Positions 59,689 to 64,000 of a DNA stretch of 64,000 nucleotides are shown here, one piece after another. The DNA is from an uncultured bacterium. Lineage in GTDB: Bacteria; Cyanobacteriota; Vampirovibrionia; Gastranaerophilales; Gastranaerophilaceae. The position numbers and the translations under genes are program-made. The DNA is taken from contig CACWTN010000005.1 in NCBI GenBank assembly GCA_902763805.1, positions 113,778 to 177,777 of the forward strand. The letters run 5' to 3'. Every line of letters begins with the position of its first letter. The stretch's first letter is position 1. The notes below the pieces were generated by a model. It was given only the letters and a program-made list of their open reading frames with translations. It did not search any database and was not told where the DNA came from.

Positions 59689-60117
59689 TTATTTTGTAAA
59701 CGCATGTTTTGACAAAGTCTTTAACAGGGTATTTTTCAATAATCTGTACTGGTTTTCTATTTCAGTGGATATAGTAAGATCATTACTGAAATTTTGTGAA
59801 TAATCCAGTTTTAAAACTGACTTTAATCTTGCATAGCCGTTTATTGCCTGAACAAGTTTTCCGCTGAAATGATTATTCAGCATATCGATTTCTTTTCCTA
59901 TTGCATCTCTGTATTTCATTATCTCATCTATAACGTCAAACATTCTTTCATTATGTGTGTCGTTAAGAAATTCTTTGCTTTGCATATATTCTCTTTTTTC
60001 TGCAAGTTCTTCAGGCAATTTTAATGAAACGCCCAAATCAAATTTTTTGCTTACTGTTTTTTTCACATTTCTTACTGCAGCGTAAGCATCTGCAGAACCA
60101 ATTGCTCTTACAACCAT
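59689..60117 (-). CDS. Hypothetical helical protein
   Basis: A 142-residue protein that I do not recognise. It is soluble and mostly alpha-helical and charged (KLPEELAEKREYMQSKEF, then KYRDAIGKEIDMLNNHF), with no signal peptide. The C-terminus is basic. AGGGAGG lies close to the ATG. It is about 48 bp downstream of pheT on the same strand, so it may be co-transcribed with it, though no functional link is evident. Confidence 0.6.
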   Translation of the reverse strand: MVVRAIGSADAYAAVRNVKKTVSKKFDLGVSLKLPEELAEKREYMQSKEFLNDTHNERMFDVIDEIMKYRDAIGKEIDMLNNHFSGKLVQAINGYARLKSVLKLDYSQNFSNDLTISTEIENQYRLLKNTLLKTLSKHAFTK

Positions 60118-60164
60118 AGTGTAAAATCCTCCCTTTTGCTATTTATATCTATTCAATTGTATAT

Positions 60165-62642
60165 TTATTCTCTGAAACTCAAATCGGGTAATGCTTTTTT
60201 AAGAGTTGCACGGACATTTGCCATTTGAGCCTCAATAACATCATCTGTCAATGTAGAGTTAGGGTCTTGCATTTTTATTCTGAATGCGACAGACTTAAAT
60301 CCTTCCTGAACGTGTTCGCCCTGATAAACGTCAAAGACTTCGCATCCGTTAAAGATATTATTTGCAACACCTTTTTTGACTGTCTTTTCCAATTCATCCC
60401 AGGTTGTCTTTTCAGGAACAATTATTGCCAAATCCCTTTGTACTTCAGGGAATTGAGGCAATTTTTTAAACCTTGTAACTGTTTCATTATACGCTTCTGT
60501 TACCATATTAAGGTCTAATTTAAACAGAAAAGCATTTTGATTTAACTTTAACTTACTTCTGACTTCAGGATGAACTTCACCATAATACCCGACAACTGCA
60601 GGCTGTTTGCCTAACAAAGTTAAAACTGCAGTTTTGTATGGATGCAAACAACCGTGTGTTTGCGCAAGAGGTGAGTCTGAAAGAAGTGCAAATTTAACTC
60701 TTCTCATCAGACCAAGTTCTTCAAGAAGTTTGTCTACAATACCTTTAACTGTATAGAAATCAACTTCACCAGTTGTCTGCCAAAGTGAGTTCTGAACGTT
60801 ACCTGTTATAACACCTGCAAGTGTTAACGTTTCTTTAACACCTGAGTTCTTTTCATCTGTTTCGCCTACTTTCAGGTAGCTTCTTCCGATTTCGTAACCC
60901 CAGAAATCTTTCTGACCGTTATCATAATTATATTTCATACAATTCAGAAGACTTGCCATCAGGGTTTGTCTTAACATTGTACAATCCTCTGATGCAGGAT
61001 TTTCAACATAAATTGCTTTTTCTTTATCAAAAGTCATATTAAACTGTTTTAATAAAGGTTCGCCGATTAAAGAAGATGTCTGAAGCTCATTAAGTCCTGC
61101 GCTTCTCATAAGACAGTGGACTTTAGACATAACCCTTTCTGCCGGGGAAATTTCCGCTGTTCCGGCTCTGTTGGGCAGAGTCGGTGTAATTTGGTCATAC
61201 CCGTTAATTCTTGCTATTTCTTCTATTAAATCAACTTCTCTTGTAACATCATCCGCTCTGAATGACGGAACTTCAACTCTGCATGCCATTTCGTTTTTAC
61301 CGAGGATTGTAAATCCTAACCTTTCCAAAATAGTTAAAGCTTTAGCTGAATCTATATCACAGCCGAGCACTCTTTTAATCTGAGGGAATCTCAAAGTAAT
61401 TGTAATCGGTTCAGGTTTGTCATCACCAGTTTCAACATACCCTTCAAATTTTGCATCTGCGTATTTTGCAAGAAGTTCAACAGCTCTCATCAAACCTTTA
61501 TGAACTGCTTTGATATCAATGCCTCTTTCAAATCTTGAGCAGGCATCTGATTTATAACCTACGCTTCTTGAGCTTTTTCTGTTTGACTGTGACGTAAAGT
61601 ATGCTGCCTCCAAAGCCAGATTTTTGGAGTTCTCGTCAATTTCGGAATTGTGACCGCCAAAAACACCGCCCAAACAAACAGGTTCATTTTCCGTTGCTAT
61701 TACGACGGTATCTCTTGTCATAGTTCTTTCAACTTCGTCAAGAGTAATAATTTTTTCGCCTTCTTCCGCCCGTCTTACACATAAATATCCGTTTAATTTA
61801 TCCAAATCAAAAGCGTGAAGCGGAGTTCCGTATTCCAACATTACGTAGTTTGTAATATCAACAACATTATTAATTGCTCTTATGCCTGATGCAACAAGTC
61901 TTTTTTGCATCCACTCAGGAGAAGGTTTAATATTAATTCCCTTTAAAATACCGATTGAATAATATTTACAAACGTCATAATCCTTAATTTCAACTTTGAA
62001 ATCGTTTGTTTTTGCATCGGCAACACTAATTTCTTCAACCTTCATCGGTCTGTTAAATAATGCGCTGAGTTCTCTTGCAATACCGATTACAGACATTTGG
62101 TCACCTCTGTTTGCCGTCGGTGCAGTGTGAAGAATATAGTCTTTTTCAAAGCCCAAAACATCTTCAACGTTTAAGCCAATTCCTACATTCGGATATATTC
62201 TGTTTAAAATCAAAATACCGTCTTCTTCCTGATAGTTTCTGTCAGCAACACCAAGTTCATCATCGGAACAAAGCATCCCCTGAGATTCAACACCTCTTAT
62301 TACAGCAGGAGTAAGCTCAAATTGTTCCCCTGTTTTTCTGTCCAAAACCTTGCTCCCTACTGATGCGTAAGGAATAATTTGTCCTACTGCAATATTCTGA
62401 CCGCCGCAAACAACTGTCTTCAAAGCATCACCCGTATTAACCGTAACAAGGTGAAGTCTGTCAGAATTCGGATGTGCATCAATTTTCTCAATTCTTGCAG
62501 TAATTATATTTGTAAACTGAGGTTTAACCTCCTCAACTTCTTCAACTTCCAAACCGCTCATAGTAAGCTCATGAGCAATTTGTTCAACGCTTATATCTTT
62601 TAAATCAACTAATTCATTTAACCAATTTAATGAAACCTGCAT
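60165..62642 (-). CDS. pheT: Phenylalanyl-tRNA synthetase beta subunit
   Basis: A full-length 825-residue beta subunit. The N-terminal tRNA-binding EMAP-like domain reads VTVNTGDALKTVVCGGQNIA, followed by GVESQGMLCSDDELG. The B3/B4 editing domain has HTAPTANRGDQMSVIGIARE, then VVDITNYVMLEYGTPLHAFD. The B5 domain has EVPSFRADDVTREVDLIEEI. The C-terminal FDX anticodon-binding domain has RFKKLPQFPEVQRDLAIIVP. PheS is not adjacent, which is unusual since pheST are often paired. AGGTAGG-like bases precede the ATG. Confidence 0.96.
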   Translation of the reverse strand: MQVSLNWLNELVDLKDISVEQIAHELTMSGLEVEEVEEVKPQFTNIITARIEKIDAHPNSDRLHLVTVNTGDALKTVVCGGQNIAVGQIIPYASVGSKVLDRKTGEQFELTPAVIRGVESQGMLCSDDELGVADRNYQEEDGILILNRIYPNVGIGLNVEDVLGFEKDYILHTAPTANRGDQMSVIGIARELSALFNRPMKVEEISVADAKTNDFKVEIKDYDVCKYYSIGILKGINIKPSPEWMQKRLVASGIRAINNVVDITNYVMLEYGTPLHAFDLDKLNGYLCVRRAEEGEKIITLDEVERTMTRDTVVIATENEPVCLGGVFGGHNSEIDENSKNLALEAAYFTSQSNRKSSRSVGYKSDACSRFERGIDIKAVHKGLMRAVELLAKYADAKFEGYVETGDDKPEPITITLRFPQIKRVLGCDIDSAKALTILERLGFTILGKNEMACRVEVPSFRADDVTREVDLIEEIARINGYDQITPTLPNRAGTAEISPAERVMSKVHCLMRSAGLNELQTSSLIGEPLLKQFNMTFDKEKAIYVENPASEDCTMLRQTLMASLLNCMKYNYDNGQKDFWGYEIGRSYLKVGETDEKNSGVKETLTLAGVITGNVQNSLWQTTGEVDFYTVKGIVDKLLEELGLMRRVKFALLSDSPLAQTHGCLHPYKTAVLTLLGKQPAVVGYYGEVHPEVRSKLKLNQNAFLFKLDLNMVTEAYNETVTRFKKLPQFPEVQRDLAIIVPEKTTWDELEKTVKKGVANNIFNGCEVFDVYQGEHVQEGFKSVAFRIKMQDPNSTLTDDVIEAQMANVRATLKKALPDLSFRE

Positions 62643-62724
62643 TTCTTACCTACCTCTCTATTTGATTTTATTATATTACAAAGGAAGGTAAAGTAAAATT
62701 TCAAGGAAAAACAAAAAATTTAGT

Positions 62725-63489
62725 TTAGTTATCGTACATTTCCGCGTACTTGAACAAAGCATTATAAACCGCAGGCATAATCTTGCCTTCACGGACTTCT
62801 CTGTACAAAATCAAAAGAGCTTCGGTTCTTGAAAGTCTGCGTCTGTAAACCCTTGATTCTCTTAATGCACTATATTTATCAGCAATTGAAATTATCTGTA
62901 CACCCAAATCTGATGACGTATTTTCGGCAGGAAGAACAGGGTATCCCGAATGCTGTAAATTCTGATGGTGATATTTTATAAGATTTAATACCTCAGGCTT
63001 TACTCCCTGTGTTTTTAAAAGTTCATAACCCAATGTTGAATGTATGTTCATAATTTTACGCTCTTTTACATTCAGCTTCGCCGGCTTATTCAAAATTTTG
63101 GAAGGAATAAGCACTTTTCCCAAATCGTGAAGCATTGAAGCTTCTTTTAAAGATGCAGGATTTACCCGCTCTTTTATGTCTCCTGATAATAAGGAATATA
63201 CTCCTATCGCTATATTGCAGGTTTCGTTCATGTGACCGCAGGTAAGTTCATTCAATGTCTTTGTATCAATAAGCGGTTTTATATGAAAACGTCTTAAAAT
63301 TCTTGCAATATGCGGATTTAAATTAATCATTTTTTGTACTATAGATTTGTGTAATTTTTCATCCCCGCCCGTTTTTAAAAATTTTCTCCCGTCCTTATCC
63401 TCGTACACGAAAAAACTGCTGTGGTTAATCTGCACAGCACCTTTTAGGCACAATTGTTTTTCATCTCTCTTGGGGTTCTTAAGTAACAT
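62725..63489 (-). CDS. HD-GYP-like phosphohydrolase
   Basis: A 254-residue protein. The HD motif is SMLHDLGKVLIPSKILNKPA, followed by NIHSTLGYELL, then YHHQNLQHSGYP and ISIADKYSALRESRVYRRRL. These follow the HD-GYP layout, with metal-binding His and Asp residues kept. The signature HHE-x-x-DG-x-GYP is changed to HHQ-x-x-QH-x-GYP, so activity on c-di-GMP is uncertain. The N-terminal 80 residues carry no known sensor. It might pair functionally with the GGDEF protein at 8.4 kb. It is upstream of pheT, with about 80 bp between. Confidence 0.82.
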   Translation of the reverse strand: MLLKNPKRDEKQLCLKGAVQINHSSFFVYEDKDGRKFLKTGGDEKLHKSIVQKMINLNPHIARILRRFHIKPLIDTKTLNELTCGHMNETCNIAIGVYSLLSGDIKERVNPASLKEASMLHDLGKVLIPSKILNKPAKLNVKERKIMNIHSTLGYELLKTQGVKPEVLNLIKYHHQNLQHSGYPVLPAENTSSDLGVQIISIADKYSALRESRVYRRRLSRTEALLILYREVREGKIMPAVYNALFKYAEMYDN

Positions 63490-64000
63490 AATCTATAATA
63501 CGGGGGTTATAACTTAACATAAGTTTACAATTCTTTTTATTATTTGTCAATAAGTTTTAGAATCTATTTTTATGCAATATTTAATGCAAATAATTATGAT
63601 ATTTTGATGTATTAAATTTTTTACCGATTTTTATTGTGACTTTCTTTATCATTAAAGAAAGTCACCAAAGAAACTGCCCAAGCTGTAACTACGCTCACTA
63701 ATCAATTGTAGCGTTCGACCTGAGCAAGTGAACTCAGGATTTTCAGGGATAAATGGCTATGGAAAGTAAAAAACAAAAATAATAAAACCAACCATTTATC
63801 AACCTGCCAATCCTTCAGACAGCACTTGCGCTGATATTGTCTCACTTACATTGATTGTTCGCTTTGTAAGGCTTGGGGAACAACAGCTATATAATAAAAA
63901 TTAAGGGGTTCGGGGCATAACGGAATGAGCAAACAATGTAGGCGAGAAAACAGCAAAACCGTCATTGTTTGAGCGTAAGCGAGTTTGACGGTTTCAGCTC
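63490..64000. other. Structured non-coding tract at the window edge
   Basis: About 510 bp with no convincing gene. A perfect 13-bp stem (GTGACTTTCTTTA with its complement, 63636-63665) opens it. Near the edge, AAACAATG (63931-63938) can pair with CATTGTTT (63963-63970), and AAACCGTCA (63956-63964) with TGACGGTTT (63986-63994). The two pairings share bases 63963-63964, so they would compete. Composition is GC-richer than the surrounding genes, like the tracts beside the tRNA genes. Confidence 0.5.

Overview
The window is a low-GC bacterial chromosome segment with tightly packed genes, short intergenic hairpin terminators and the standard code (TGA is a stop; prfB carries the classical CTT TGA C recoding site). 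Gene content suggests a flagellated anaerobe: MinCDE plus SepF, a fliJ-fliK-flgD-flgE block, a Maf-type flagellin glycosyltransferase, a GGGtGRT protein with an Fe-S scaffold partner, 2-hydroxyacyl-CoA dehydratase-related proteins and a class II photolyase. Together with a recurring N-terminal DTVxFxS-like motif, this points to the non-photosynthetic Cyanobacteriota (Melainabacteria/Gastranaerophilales). That placement is inference with moderate confidence.

Layout. 0-9 kb: flavoprotein, DUF378 membrane protein, GGGtGRT/NifU-like pair, the minCDE operon with unusually long acidic MinC and MinE, a TonB-C/TPR protein and a GGDEF protein. 9-18 kb: sugar aminotransferase, a kinase-like protein, UbiA-type prenyltransferase, a large lineage-specific protein, 5-formyl-THF cyclo-ligase, a fragment resembling the C-terminal end of an ADP-ribosyltransferase, IlvD and a glycine-zipper protein. 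18-25.7 kb: TrmB regulator and a five-gene envelope/motility operon (TPR, two secreted paralogues, Maf, secreted protein), then leucyl aminopeptidase.

25.7-28.9 kb is the most unusual accessory region. A tRNA-Val gene is followed by displaced copies of its 3' end and a repeated segment of about 55 bp, which punctuate two small islets. One carries an orphan preA-like gene. The other carries a protein strikingly like vertebrate serum amyloid A (SAA), with an apparent frameshift in an A6 run near its start, and next to it a small membrane-anchored Cys-rich protein that could be its immunity partner.

28.9-45.6 kb: photolyase, small LuxR-type and WYL regulators, glycosyltransferase-tmk-prfB operon, tRNA-Arg with a duplicated 5' fragment, and a long leftward run that includes two radical SAM enzymes, a KpsD-like SLBB export protein, acyltransferase, PAP2, lipid kinase, a PHP phosphoesterase and two CoA-dehydratase-activase-related proteins without their ATPase. 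45.6-54 kb: DUF2971 protein, tRNA-Met beside a structured GC-richer tract, a thiol-redox cluster (C_GCAxxG, CcdA, thioredoxin), EF-hand protein, AAA ATPase, formyltransferase and RibF. 54-64 kb: flagellar genes, yggS-sepF, pheT, an HD-GYP-like protein and a terminal structured non-coding tract.
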